DNA from: Streptomyces sp. TRM70350
GTDB lineage: Bacteria; Actinomycetota; Actinomycetes; Streptomycetales; Streptomycetaceae
Assembly: GCF_019219825.1 (NCBI RefSeq)
Contig: NZ_JAHUXH010000019.1
Span: 62,001 to 126,000 of the forward strand
Direction of reading: 5' to 3'
DNA length: 64,000 nucleotides
Of this stretch, positions 43,972 through 53,655 are shown piece after piece; position 1 is the first letter of the stretch; the number at the start of each line of letters is the position of its first letter. Under the pieces are notes generated by a model, which worked only from the letters and a program-made list of their open reading frames with translations, did no database searches and was not told where the DNA came from. Made by a program: the position numbers and the translations under genes.

Positions 43972-44228
43972 AACAGAACAGGGTACGTGGCCCGGACGAC
44001 CGCGAGCGCCTCGATTAAGGGCGTGCGAACATCGCCGGCGATACGGCACAAGGCCACCCCTCGCGGCGTACGGAAGCGTTCCTCTTTATAGGCGCACATT
44101 CGGGACAGCGGCCCCGCCTCCCCCGATCTTGTGGAGCAGTCCGCGGCACTTCCCCTCAGCGCGCCTCGTTACCATGCGTGGACGCACATTCCGACGACCA
44201 CTGACGACGACGAGGGACGGGCGAGCGC

Positions 44229-46619
44229 GTGGCCGAGGCGGCAGACTTCCGTGGGACGAGTCCCTCACCTGCCCGCCGGTGGCTGAGGCGCACCGGAGCG
44301 CTACTGGCCGGGGCACCGCTGCTGGCAGGGCTGTTCCAGCTGCCGGCCGCCCCCGCCGCGGACGCGGCCGGGCGCACCTCCGCACAGCAGGCCTCCGGCT
44401 CCCGCACGGTAGCCGTCGCCATCGACTCGCTCAGCCCCAGCGCCCCCACCGAGGGCGACACCCTGACCGTCTCCGGCACAGTGACCAACAACGGCAAGCA
44501 GGCGGTCACCGACGCCCATGTGGACCTGCGCATGGGCCCCGAGATGAACACCCGGTCCTCGATCGACAGCGCCGCAAAGCGCACCGGCTACTCCCCGGGC
44601 GCGGACGGCACGGAGATCGACGACACATACCGCCAGGAGTTCGCCAAGCTCACGCCGGGCATCGCGCAGCGCTTCAGCATCTCCGTACCGGTCGACGAGC
44701 TGGACCTCGGCGAGAGCGGCGTCTACCAGCTCGGCGTCGCCCTCTCGGGCGAGACCAGCGCGCAGCCCTGGGAGCAGGTGCTGGGCATCCAGCGGACGTT
44801 CCTGCCCTGGCAGCCGGAAGTGGCGGACACGGCGACGAAGACGACGGTCCTGTGGCCGCTCATCTCCACCGCGCACATGACGGCGGAGACGGGCTCGAAC
44901 GAGCAGCAGACACCGGTCTTCCTCGACGACGACCTGGCCAAGGAGATCTCTCCGGGCGGCCGCCTGGAGCAGCTCGTGTCGCTGGGCAAGAACCTCGACG
45001 TCACCTGGGTCGTCGACCCGGACCTCCTCGCCTCCGTCGACGCCATGGCCCGCGGCTACCGCGTGCGGGGCGACGGCGACACCACCACGGGGGGCACGCA
45101 CCAGGCGGTCGCCAAGCAGTGGCTGGCCGCGCTGCAGAAGGCGGTGGTGGACAAGGAGGTCGTCGCCCTGCCTTACGGCGACCCGGATCTGGCCTCCCTG
45201 GCCCACAACGGCACGAACGTCACCGGCTCGCTGAGTCGCCTCAAGGAGGCCACGGACGTCGTCGCCAACACCGTGGAGCCGATCCTCCACGTGAAGCCGA
45301 GCACCGACTTCGCCTGGCCCGTCGACGGCGCAGTGGACCCGTCGATCGTCAAGGTCGCCACCTCGGCGGGCGCCGACAAGGTGATCGCCCGCAGCGACAG
45401 CCTGGAGGAGACCGGCGGACTGTCGTACACCCCGACAGCGGCCCGTCCCATCGGCGGCGGCACCACGGCGGTGGTCGCGGACGCCCGGCTGTCGACGGCC
45501 TTCCAGGGCGATCTGACGAAGGCGTCCGCCACGACGCTGTCCGTGCAGCGCTTCCTCGCCCAGAGCCTCGCCCTCAACCTCCAGACGAACCAGCAGCGCA
45601 GCATCGTCGTCGCCCCGCAGCGCATGCCGACCGCGAGCCAGGCCCGGGCCATGGCCGAGGCGATCACGGCACTGCAGAGCGGCGGCTGGAGCGAGTCCCA
45701 GGACCTCAGCGCGGCCGCCAAGGCCAAGCCGGACCCCGCGGCCACCAGAAAGGTGCCGGTGGCCTCCGAGTACCCCTCGTCGCTGCGCAAGCAGGAACTG
45801 CCGCGCTCGGCCTTCGAGCAGATCGCGCGGACGCAGGCCAAGCTGGACGGCTTCCGGGTGATCCTCACCGACCAGTCTCGTGTGGTGACCCCCTTCGGGC
45901 GGGCCATAAACCGTGAGATGTCCACGTCGTGGCGCGGCCGGGCCACCGAGGCGCAGCACTACCGCGACGGCGTGGAGGACTACCTCGACGGCCTCGCCGC
46001 GGGGGTCACGCTGATCGACAAGTCGGAGACCAAGCTCTCCGGCCGCAGCGCCACGATCCCGGTGACCGTCCAGAACAACCTGGTGCAGGACGTCGACCAC
46101 CTGGTCCTGCGGCTCACCTCGACCAGCCCGACCCGGTTGGAGATCGGCGGCAAGGCCTACGCCGAGCAGCCCGTCACCGTCTCGGGCGGACACAGCCAGT
46201 CGGTGAAGTTCGCCACGTCCGCCAACGCCAACGGCCGGGTGACCGTGAAGGCCCAGCTGTTCACGGAGGACGGCAAGCCCTACGGCCTGCCCGTCTACTT
46301 CGACGTGAAGGTCACCGAGATCACCGCCACGGTGATGCTGGTCATCGGCGGCGGCGTCCTGCTGCTCGTCCTCGCCGGTTTCCGGATGTACACCCAGCGC
46401 AAGCGGGCGGCCGCCCGGGAGGCCGAGGAGGACGGTCCGGACCCGGCCGACGACCCCGCCGAGGGTTCGCAGAACCCCCAGGGCCCCGCGGACCGTCTCA
46501 AGGAGGAGTCGGGTCCCCGGCCCGAGGCAGGCGACCCGGAGCAGCCGAGTGACCCTGCGCCGGACACCCCAGCGGAAAGCGCAGACCCGTCCGCGACGGG
46601 TGAGAGAGTTGACCGTTGA
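44229..46619 (+). CDS. DUF6049-family secreted/membrane-anchored protein
   Basis: A 796-residue protein. N-terminal signal (WLRRTGALLAGAPLLAGLFQ then LPAAPAADAAG), a large extracytoplasmic region with Ig-like ends, one TM helix near 702-720 (ATVMLVIGGGVLLLVLAGF), and a charged cytoplasmic tail of about 75 residues (Glu/Pro/Asp-rich). It matches the conserved actinobacterial protein encoded just before murJ (Rv3909 in M. tuberculosis). Function unknown; context suggests envelope assembly. Start GTG 44229. murJ starts 43 bp after it. Confidence 0.85.
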   Translation: MAEAADFRGTSPSPARRWLRRTGALLAGAPLLAGLFQLPAAPAADAAGRTSAQQASGSRTVAVAIDSLSPSAPTEGDTLTVSGTVTNNGKQAVTDAHVDLRMGPEMNTRSSIDSAAKRTGYSPGADGTEIDDTYRQEFAKLTPGIAQRFSISVPVDELDLGESGVYQLGVALSGETSAQPWEQVLGIQRTFLPWQPEVADTATKTTVLWPLISTAHMTAETGSNEQQTPVFLDDDLAKEISPGGRLEQLVSLGKNLDVTWVVDPDLLASVDAMARGYRVRGDGDTTTGGTHQAVAKQWLAALQKAVVDKEVVALPYGDPDLASLAHNGTNVTGSLSRLKEATDVVANTVEPILHVKPSTDFAWPVDGAVDPSIVKVATSAGADKVIARSDSLEETGGLSYTPTAARPIGGGTTAVVADARLSTAFQGDLTKASATTLSVQRFLAQSLALNLQTNQQRSIVVAPQRMPTASQARAMAEAITALQSGGWSESQDLSAAAKAKPDPAATRKVPVASEYPSSLRKQELPRSAFEQIARTQAKLDGFRVILTDQSRVVTPFGRAINREMSTSWRGRATEAQHYRDGVEDYLDGLAAGVTLIDKSETKLSGRSATIPVTVQNNLVQDVDHLVLRLTSTSPTRLEIGGKAYAEQPVTVSGGHSQSVKFATSANANGRVTVKAQLFTEDGKPYGLPVYFDVKVTEITATVMLVIGGGVLLLVLAGFRMYTQRKRAAAREAEEDGPDPADDPAEGSQNPQGPADRLKEESGPRPEAGDPEQPSDPAPDTPAESADPSATGERVDR

Positions 46620-46662
46620 GATGTCGTGGCCGGTGGGCCCGGGACGATGAGGTGGGGTAACC

Positions 46663-48963
46663 ATGAACGCGCCGTACGACGGTGACCGCGGCCAGGCTGC
46701 GGGCGGCTCGGGCGACCCCGAGGGCCCGCAGCCCGAGCACGGCCAGGTGCCGCCGCAGCATCCCGCGGACATGTACCTCCAGGACGCCTACGAGCAGGAC
46801 CCCTACCGGGCGCAGGACCTCGCCGCCCAGGACCCGGTGACCGAGGCGCTCTACGACCGCGCCGCGCACCCGCCGCCGCCCCCGGGCACGTATCCGTCGC
46901 CGCAGCAGCTGTACGCCCAGCCGCCGCAGTCGCCGTACGCGCCCGACCCGCGCGTGTGGGCCCGGACGCCGGCGCCCGAACCGGCGGGCCCCACGCAGCA
47001 TCTGCCGTACGGCGACGATCCGCGCACGACCCAGTACGTGGGCGTCGACGACCTGGTCACCCAGGCCGCGGACCAGCGGCACGAACCCGACGCCTTCGCG
47101 CACCTGTTCCGGGACCAGCAACAGACCGGCGTCCGCCCGCCGACGGACTACCCGGGCGTGCCGGGGCCGGCCACCGCGCCGGGCACCGGTCAGGCTCCGG
47201 CGGGACCGTACGGAGGGACGCACGCTGCGGAGGGGCAGTACGGCGGTGCCCAGGCGCCCGCCGAGCAGTACCAGGCGCCCGTTTCGCGGCCCGCCGCCGA
47301 GCCCCCTCCGGCCCCCGCCGCCCCGGCCAAGGGCGGACGGGCCGGGGGCCTGCTGAAGTCGAGCGCCGTGATGGCGGCGGGCACGATGGTGTCCCGCCTC
47401 ACCGGGTTCATCCGGTCGGCGATGATCGTCTCGGCGCTGGGCCTCGCCCTGCTGGGCGATTCCTTCCAGGTCGCATACCAGCTGCCGACGATGATCTACA
47501 TCCTGACCGTCGGCGGCGGCCTCAACTCGGTCTTCGTACCGCAGCTCGTCCGTTCCATGAAGGAGGACGACGACGGCGGCGAGGCTTACGCCAACCGGCT
47601 GCTGACCCTGGTCATGGTGATCCTCGGTGCGCTCACCGTGCTCGCCATGTTCGCCGCGCCCCTCCTGGTCCGCGCTCTGTCGACCTCCGTCGCCACGAAT
47701 CCCGCGGCCAACGACACCGCGGTCACCTTCACCCGCTACTTCCTGCCCTCGATCTTCTTCATGGGCGTCCACGTGGTGATGGGTCAGATCCTCAACGCCC
47801 GGGGCCGTTTCGGGGCGATGATGTGGACCCCGGTCCTGAACAACATCGTCATCATCGTCACGCTCGGCATGTTCATCTGGGTGTACGGCAGCGCCGCCGA
47901 CTCCAAGATGACGGTCGAGAACATTCCCCCGGAGGGCGAGCGGCTCCTCGGCATCGGCATCCTGCTCGGACTCGTCGTCCAGGCGCTCGCGATGATCCCG
48001 TATCTGCGCGAGACCGGGTTCAGACTCCGCCTGCGCTTCGACTGGAAGGGCCACGGCCTCGGCAAGGCGGCGATGCTCGCCAAGTGGACCATCCTGTTCG
48101 TCCTCGCCAACCAGGCGGGCGCGCTGGTCGTCACCCAGCTCGCCACGGCAGCGGTCTCGGACAAGGGCATCGCCGGTACCGGTTTCAGCGCCTACGCCAA
48201 CGCCCAGCTCATCTGGGGCCTCCCGCAGGCCATCATCACCGTCTCCCTGATGGCCGCCCTGCTGCCGCGCATCTCGCGCTCGGCCGCCGAGGACGACGCG
48301 GGCGCCGTCCGCGACGACATCTCCCAGGGCCTGCGCACCACGGCCGTCGCGATCGTGCCCATCGCCTTCGGCTTCCTCGCGCTCGGCGTCCCGATGTGCA
48401 CGCTGATCTTCGGCTCCTCGGGCACCACTTCGGCTACGAACATGGGCTACATGCTGATGGCCTTCGGCCTCGGCCTGATCCCCTACTCCGTGCAGTACGT
48501 CGTCCTGCGCGCGTTCTACGCCTACGAAGACACCCGCACCCCCTTCTACAACACGGTCATCGTCGCCGCGGTCAACGCGGGGGCGTCGGGCCTGTGTTAC
48601 GTCCTGCTCCCCGCCCGCTGGGCCGTCGTCGGCATGGCCGCCTCCTACGGCCTCGCCTATGTGATCGGCGTCGGCGTCGCCTGGCGCCGGCTGCGCAAGC
48701 GGCTCGGCGGCGACCTGGACGGGACCCGCGTCATGCGGACGTACGCCCGCCTGAGCATCGCCTCGGTGCCGGCGGCGCTGCTGAGCGGCGCGGCCTGCTA
48801 CTACATCACCCAGGCGCTCGGTCAGGGCGTCGCCGCTTCCCTCGCCGCGCTGGTGGCCGGCGGAGCCGCCCTGCTGGGCATCTTCTACGTCGCCGCCCGC
48901 CGTATGCGCATCGAGGAGCTGAACTCGCTCGTCGGTATGGTCCGAGGGCGTCTGGGCCGCTGA
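46663..48963 (+). CDS. murJ: Lipid II flippase MurJ (MviN)
   Basis: A 766-residue MurJ. The first ~230 residues are cytoplasmic Pro/Tyr/Gln-rich low complexity. The flippase core follows with 14 TM helices: MVSRLTGFIRSAMIVSALGL, LPTMIYILTVGGGLNSVFVP, and the EDTRTPFYNTVIVA-like signature of the family (YAYEDTRTPFYNT). It moves lipid II across the membrane for peptidoglycan synthesis. In mycobacteria the same protein ends in a pseudokinase; here that part is a separate gene just downstream. Confidence 0.94.
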   Translation: MNAPYDGDRGQAAGGSGDPEGPQPEHGQVPPQHPADMYLQDAYEQDPYRAQDLAAQDPVTEALYDRAAHPPPPPGTYPSPQQLYAQPPQSPYAPDPRVWARTPAPEPAGPTQHLPYGDDPRTTQYVGVDDLVTQAADQRHEPDAFAHLFRDQQQTGVRPPTDYPGVPGPATAPGTGQAPAGPYGGTHAAEGQYGGAQAPAEQYQAPVSRPAAEPPPAPAAPAKGGRAGGLLKSSAVMAAGTMVSRLTGFIRSAMIVSALGLALLGDSFQVAYQLPTMIYILTVGGGLNSVFVPQLVRSMKEDDDGGEAYANRLLTLVMVILGALTVLAMFAAPLLVRALSTSVATNPAANDTAVTFTRYFLPSIFFMGVHVVMGQILNARGRFGAMMWTPVLNNIVIIVTLGMFIWVYGSAADSKMTVENIPPEGERLLGIGILLGLVVQALAMIPYLRETGFRLRLRFDWKGHGLGKAAMLAKWTILFVLANQAGALVVTQLATAAVSDKGIAGTGFSAYANAQLIWGLPQAIITVSLMAALLPRISRSAAEDDAGAVRDDISQGLRTTAVAIVPIAFGFLALGVPMCTLIFGSSGTTSATNMGYMLMAFGLGLIPYSVQYVVLRAFYAYEDTRTPFYNTVIVAAVNAGASGLCYVLLPARWAVVGMAASYGLAYVIGVGVAWRRLRKRLGGDLDGTRVMRTYARLSIASVPAALLSGAACYYITQALGQGVAASLAALVAGGAALLGIFYVAARRMRIEELNSLVGMVRGRLGR

Positions 48964-49103
48964 ATCGGGGGGTACGCGCACAACCATCGTCCGCCACCGC
49001 GTGTCGTGCATAGCGGCGGACTGTGGGCACAATTGGTTTCGGCGTCGGACGGCGCGCAACGGAGTTCGGCCGGCGCGCTATGGATGGGGAGGCAGGAACG
49101 ACG

Positions 49104-50837
49104 GTGGCGGAACGGAGCACGGCTGCCGTCGACGTGGCAGACAACAGCGGCGATGAGCCGCTGACCGCCAAGGCGGATCAGGCGGACCAGTCCACGGCCG
49201 ACGGGGTGGCCAAGAACCCGGAGCGGGACACGGAACACGACGAGGCACAGGGGAGTGGCGGGACCGAGGATCCCGGAGCGAAGGCCTCACCGCCCGAACT
49301 GCACAGCGGTCACAAGCTCGCCAGACGCTACCGCCTTGAGGACTGCGTCACCCGTCTGGACGGTTTCAGCAGTTGGCGTGCGGTGGACGAGAAGCTGCGC
49401 CGCGCCGTCGGCGTACACGTCCTGCCCGCGGACCACACCCGGGCCCGTTCCGTGCTGGCCGCGGCCCGCTCCTCCGCGCTGCTCGGCGATCCACGCTTCG
49501 TCCAGGTCCTGGACGCCGTCGAGGAGAACGACCTCGTGTACGTCGTGCACGAATGGCTGCCGGACGCCACGGAACTCACCACGCTCCTGTCCGCCGGGCC
49601 GCTGGAGCCGCACGACGCCTACCAGATGGTCAGTCAGGTCTCCGCCGCCATGGCCGCAGCCCACCGCGAGGGCCTCGCCCATCTCCGGCTGAACCCCAAC
49701 GCCGTCCTGCGCACGTCCACCGGACAGTGGCGCATCCGCGGCCTCGCCGTGAACGCCGCCCTGCGCGGTATCAGTTCCGACACCCCCCAGCGCACCGACA
49801 CCGAGGCGATCGGCGCCCTGCTGTACGCCTCGCTCACCCAGCGCTGGCCGTACGAGAGCGACGCCTACGGTCTGTCCGGGCTGCCCAAGGACGTCGGCCT
49901 CATTCCGCCGGACCAGGTGCGCGCCGGCGTGCATCGCGGCCTGTCGGAGCTCGCCATGCGCGCGCTCGCCAACGACGGCGCGACCGCCTCCCGGCACGAG
50001 TCCCCCTGCACGACGCCGGAGGAGCTGGTGAAGGCGATCGGCGCGATGCCTCGCATCCGCCCGCCGGAGCCCGCGTTCACCGCGCCGCCGGACTACCAGC
50101 GCACGACGTACCAGCAGGGCACGTACGGCCGCCCCGCCCCGCACCCCGGCGCCACCCAGCCGGTGTCGTCCCCACCGCCCCCGCTGCAGAGCCGTACCGG
50201 CAAGGCCCTGAAGTGGGCCGTCTCCGCGCTGCTCATCGCCGCGCTGGGGCTGGGCAGCTGGCAACTGGCGGACGCGCTGATGGAGCGCGGCACCCAGTCG
50301 GACGACCCGAACAAGTCGCAGACGACGGACGGGAACGACAAGAGCGCCGGGGAGAACAAGCCCGCGGCCAAGCCGCTCACCATCGAAGGGGCTCAGGAGT
50401 ACGTCGCGAGCGGCGAGGCGCAGGCTCCCGAAGACGTCGACCTCACCTATGACGGCGACAGCTCGACGTTCTGGCGCACCAAGCGCTACAACGACGGACC
50501 GGAGCTGGCTCCCTACAAGCCCGGCGTGGGAATCGTCTACGACCTCGGCTCTTCCCAGCAGATCTCGGCCGCGTCGATAGGGCTTCGGTACCCGGGCGAC
50601 CACACGACGGTTCACCTCTACGCGACCGACTCGCTGACCCCTTCCACCGGGGTCGACGGGATGCAGGAGATCGGAACCGCCACCACGAGCGGCACCTCTC
50701 TGACGGTGAAGGCGTCGAAGTCGGTGAAGACGCAGTACGTGCTGTTGTGGGTCACGGCAGTGCCCAACGCACCCACCGACGGCTACAGCAGCGCGGGTTA
50801 CAAGCAGGCCGTCACCGACGTGAAGTTCACGGGCTGA
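49104..50837 (+). CDS. Membrane pseudokinase with extracytoplasmic discoidin-like domain
   Basis: A 577-residue protein. A Ser/Thr-kinase-like domain (about 75-330) lacks the key residues: the HRDLKPxN site reads HLRLNPNAV (no catalytic Asp), DFG is replaced by IRGLA, and no VAIK lysine is seen. So it is a pseudokinase. One TM helix (about 369-390) precedes an extracytoplasmic jelly-roll/F5-8C-like domain (about 425-577: DLTYDGDSSTFWRTKRYNDG). In M. tuberculosis the same parts are fused to MurJ and bind FhaA. Start GTG 49104 fits AGGAACGACG; upstream ATG 49080 is possible. Confidence 0.85.
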   Translation: MAERSTAAVDVADNSGDEPLTAKADQADQSTADGVAKNPERDTEHDEAQGSGGTEDPGAKASPPELHSGHKLARRYRLEDCVTRLDGFSSWRAVDEKLRRAVGVHVLPADHTRARSVLAAARSSALLGDPRFVQVLDAVEENDLVYVVHEWLPDATELTTLLSAGPLEPHDAYQMVSQVSAAMAAAHREGLAHLRLNPNAVLRTSTGQWRIRGLAVNAALRGISSDTPQRTDTEAIGALLYASLTQRWPYESDAYGLSGLPKDVGLIPPDQVRAGVHRGLSELAMRALANDGATASRHESPCTTPEELVKAIGAMPRIRPPEPAFTAPPDYQRTTYQQGTYGRPAPHPGATQPVSSPPPPLQSRTGKALKWAVSALLIAALGLGSWQLADALMERGTQSDDPNKSQTTDGNDKSAGENKPAAKPLTIEGAQEYVASGEAQAPEDVDLTYDGDSSTFWRTKRYNDGPELAPYKPGVGIVYDLGSSQQISAASIGLRYPGDHTTVHLYATDSLTPSTGVDGMQEIGTATTSGTSLTVKASKSVKTQYVLLWVTAVPNAPTDGYSSAGYKQAVTDVKFTG

Positions 50838-50864
50838 CGTCTCACCGAAGGGGGAGGGGGTCCG

Positions 50865-51590
50865 ATGGCAGAAGGCGCCGGGTACGACATGGCGAGCGAT
50901 CAGGATCTGCTCGCCCGCCATGTGGAAGGCGACCCCGATGCCTTCGGTGAGATCGTGCGGCGGCACCGCGACCGGCTCTGGGCGGTCGCCCTGCGGACGC
51001 TGGGCGACCGCGAGGAGGCCGCTGACGCGGTCCAGGACGCTCTCGTCTCCGCCTACCGGGCCGCCCACACCTTTCGCGGCCAGTCGGCCGTCACGACCTG
51101 GCTGCACCGGATCACGGTGAACGCCTGCCTCGACCGCGCCCGTAAGGCTGCCTCCCGCAAGACGTCCCCCGTCGACGACACCGAGCGGCTGGAGCAGCTG
51201 CTGGAGCCGCACGAGTCGGCCTCGGCTCCGGCCGAACGCAACGATCTGCACCGCCAGCTCCTCGAAGCGCTCGGCACCCTCCCACCCGAGCAGCGTGCGG
51301 CCCTCGTCCTGGTGGACATGCAGGGTTACCCGGTCGCCGAGGCCGCCCGCGTCCTCGACGTCCCGACCGGGACGGTGAAGAGCCGCTGCGCCCGTGGCAG
51401 AGCCAGGCTCCTGCCGCTGCTCACCCATCTGCAAACGGAAGACTCCGGCGACGACGAAGAGTCGGCCGCTGGACGGAACCGGACGCAGGGGACATCCGTC
51501 CCACCGGCAGCGGGACCGCATGACGCGGGCCCACGGAATGCAGGGCCAAGCGATTCAGCTGCTGTGAAGGGCGGAGGTGGGCGAGCGTGA
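50865..51590 (+). CDS. sigM: ECF RNA polymerase sigma factor SigM
   Basis: A 241-residue ECF sigma factor: region 2 (about 15-90, DPDAFGEIVRRHRDRLWAVA, DREEAADAVQDALVSAYRAA) and region 4 (about 130-185, LPPEQRAALVLVDMQGYPVA, EAARVLDVPTGTVKSRCARG). The ~50-residue tail is disordered. Its gene overlaps the anti-sigma gene by 4 bp (GTGA), so the pair is translationally coupled. The place between the pseudokinase and trxB matches mycobacterial sigM. Start ATG 50865 follows GGAGGGGGTCCG. Confidence 0.93.
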   Translation: MAEGAGYDMASDQDLLARHVEGDPDAFGEIVRRHRDRLWAVALRTLGDREEAADAVQDALVSAYRAAHTFRGQSAVTTWLHRITVNACLDRARKAASRKTSPVDDTERLEQLLEPHESASAPAERNDLHRQLLEALGTLPPEQRAALVLVDMQGYPVAEAARVLDVPTGTVKSRCARGRARLLPLLTHLQTEDSGDDEESAAGRNRTQGTSVPPAAGPHDAGPRNAGPSDSAAVKGGGGRA

Positions 51591-52501
51591 CTTCCACGAC
51601 GGACACGGCCGGGCACCCGGACGTCACGGAGATCTCCGACCTCACCGAAGGCCTGCTCCCCCCGTCCCGGACCGCGGACGTACGACGCCATCTGGACGAG
51701 TGCGAGCTCTGCGCGGACGTCTTTTCCTCGCTGGAGGAGATCCGCGCCATGCTCGGCACGCTGCCAGGTCCGGCACGCATGCCCGCCGACGTCGCCGGAC
51801 GGATCGACGCCGCTCTCGCCGCGGAAGCGCTGCTCCATGCCACGGCGCCCGACGCGGTGAGCACCCCGGCCCACGCCGAAGCGGCCCGCGCGGACGACGG
51901 CGCGCATGTTTCACGTGAAACATCGAACCCGGCGGACCGTCCCTCGGGTCATGCCCGCCCCTCCACCACCGGCCCGGGCCGCAAGGAGCGCAAGCGCGGC
52001 GGACGCCGCAGGGTGGCGGTCCTGGGGGCCGTCCTCTCCGTCGGCGCCCTCGGGCTGGCTTCCCTCCTGGTGTCCTCAATGGAGGGCGACCAGGGCACCA
52101 CCGCCCGGGAGCGGCAGTCCGCGGCCGCGGACACCTTCTCCGAAGGGAAGCTGGAGCAGCAGGTCGCAGACCTCCTCGCACAGAGCGAAAAGTCCGGTGG
52201 GCCCTCGCGTACCCCCCGTGAATTCGGTGAGCAGTCCACCTCCGGCAGCGACGGTCCCCGCATCCTCACCAGGCCCACGGTCCAGGTGCCCCAGTGCGTG
52301 CAGAAGGGCATCGCACGCGATGACGACGCCCTGGCGACCGAGCCCGGCACCTATCAGGGGACGACGGCCCTCCTGGTAGTCATGCCCGACACCTCGGACC
52401 CCTCACGGGTCACGGCATACGTCGTGGATGCCACCTGCGTGAAGGAGTCGCCTTCCGCCTCGTCCGAGGTTCTGCTGAAGCACTCCTACAAGCAGCCTTG
52501 A
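51587..52501 (+). CDS. Zinc-finger anti-sigma factor, membrane-bound
   Basis: A 304-residue anti-sigma factor. The N-terminal anti-sigma domain (about 1-75) has the HxxxCxxC zinc motif in RRHLDECELC. A disordered linker follows, then a basic stretch and one TM helix (about 142-162), then an extracytoplasmic domain. It should hold SigM inactive until an outside signal. GTG start overlaps the sigM stop. The linker codon run for V-S-R-E-T at residues about 108-112 is an exact parS (51908-51921). Confidence 0.88.
   Translation: MTSTTDTAGHPDVTEISDLTEGLLPPSRTADVRRHLDECELCADVFSSLEEIRAMLGTLPGPARMPADVAGRIDAALAAEALLHATAPDAVSTPAHAEAARADDGAHVSRETSNPADRPSGHARPSTTGPGRKERKRGGRRRVAVLGAVLSVGALGLASLLVSSMEGDQGTTARERQSAAADTFSEGKLEQQVADLLAQSEKSGGPSRTPREFGEQSTSGSDGPRILTRPTVQVPQCVQKGIARDDDALATEPGTYQGTTALLVVMPDTSDPSRVTAYVVDATCVKESPSASSEVLLKHSYKQP
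51908..51921. other. parS site inside the anti-sigma gene
   Basis: Exact GTTTCACGTGAAAC, read in frame as V-S-R-E-T within a disordered linker. Confidence 0.93.
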
Positions 52502-52540
52502 GAGCACTCTGCGAGGGCTCACCGTGTACCCCGACACAGC

Positions 52541-52567
52541 GGGAATGCGCGCCCCTTAGGATCCGTT
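52541..52567 (+). promoter_or_regulatory. SigR-type promoter of trxB
   Basis: GGGAAT (52541-52546), exactly 18 bp, then GTT (52565-52567, followed by GGG): the GGGAAT-N18-GTT pattern of SigR (thiol-oxidative stress) promoters. It is 73 bp before the trxB start. trxBA is a known SigR target in S. coelicolor. Confidence 0.82.
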
Positions 52568-52639
52568 GGGTGGGGTGAGAGTTCTGAGAGGGGCTCCCAC
52601 CGGTCAAGACGACGCAGTCCAGAGACGAGGAATCAAGCC

Positions 52640-53611
52640 GTGAGCGACGTCCGTAACGTGATCATCATCGGCTCCGGGCCCGCCGGCTACACGGCGGCGC
52701 TCTACACCGCGCGCGCGTCGCTGAAGCCACTGGTGTTCGAGGGTGCCGTCACCGCCGGTGGCGCCCTGATGAACACCACGGACGTGGAGAACTTCCCGGG
52801 CTTCCAGGACGGCATCATGGGCCCCGAGCTCATGGACAACATGCGCGCCCAGGCGGAGCGCTTCGGTGCCGAGCTCGTTCCGGACGACGTCGTCAACGTC
52901 GACCTGACCGGTGAGATCAAGACCGTCACCGACACCGCCGGCACGGTGCACCGCGCGAAGGCCGTGATCATCGCGACCGGTTCGCAGCACCGCAAGCTCG
53001 GCCTGCCGAACGAGGACGCCCTCTCGGGCCGTGGTGTCTCCTGGTGCGCCACGTGCGACGGCTTCTTCTTCAAGGACCAGGACATCGCCGTGATCGGCGG
53101 CGGCGACACCGCGATGGAGGAGGCCACCTTCCTCTCGCGCTTCGCCAAGTCCGTGACGGTCGTCCACCGCCGCGACACCCTGCGCGCCTCCAAGGCCATG
53201 CAGGATCGCGCCTTCGCCGACCCGAAGATCACGTTCGTCTGGGACAGCGAGGTCGCCGAGATCCAGGGCGACAGCAAGCTCTCCGGTCTGAAGCTGCGCA
53301 ACGTCAAGACCGGCGAGCTCTCGGACCTGCCGGTGACCGGTCTGTTCATCGCGATCGGCCACGACCCGCGCACCGAGTTGTTCAAGGGCCAGCTTGAGCT
53401 GGACGAGGAGGGTTACCTGAAGGTCGACGCCCCCTCCACCCGGACAAGCCTGACCGGTGTCTTCGGCGCCGGGGACGTGGTCGACCACACCTACCGCCAG
53501 GCGATCACCGCGGCCGGTACCGGCTGCTCCGCCGCCCTCGACGCCGAGCGCTACCTCGCCGCCCTCGCGGACAACGAGCAGCAGGCCGAGCCCGAGAAGA
53601 CCACCGTCTGA
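52640..53611 (+). CDS. trxB: Thioredoxin reductase
   Basis: A 323-residue NADPH-dependent flavoprotein: FAD motif NVIIIGSGPAGYTAALYTAR, redox-active CATC in SWCATCDGFFF near residue 136, NADPH motif VIGGGDTAMEEA and C-terminal FGAGDVVDHTYRQAITAAGT. It keeps thioredoxin reduced. Start GTG 52640. trxA follows after 44 bp in the same operon, under a SigR-type promoter. Confidence 0.97.
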   Translation: MSDVRNVIIIGSGPAGYTAALYTARASLKPLVFEGAVTAGGALMNTTDVENFPGFQDGIMGPELMDNMRAQAERFGAELVPDDVVNVDLTGEIKTVTDTAGTVHRAKAVIIATGSQHRKLGLPNEDALSGRGVSWCATCDGFFFKDQDIAVIGGGDTAMEEATFLSRFAKSVTVVHRRDTLRASKAMQDRAFADPKITFVWDSEVAEIQGDSKLSGLKLRNVKTGELSDLPVTGLFIAIGHDPRTELFKGQLELDEEGYLKVDAPSTRTSLTGVFGAGDVVDHTYRQAITAAGTGCSAALDAERYLAALADNEQQAEPEKTTV

Positions 53612-53655
53612 CCCCCTCACCCAGCCCCACGCACCAACCAGTTAAGGAGCCCGCC

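Noticed and set aside
45288..45301. CCACGTGAAG in the DUF6049 gene as a parS
   Set aside because: It matches only the core CACGTGAA; too many mismatches in the outer bases.
44301..46772. Very long minus-strand open frame opposite the DUF6049 gene
   Set aside because: Antisense shadow of a gene with signal peptide, TM helix and conserved context.
46498..49059. Long minus-strand open frame opposite murJ
   Set aside because: Composition is His/Asp/Arg-rich noise; murJ on the other strand is certain.
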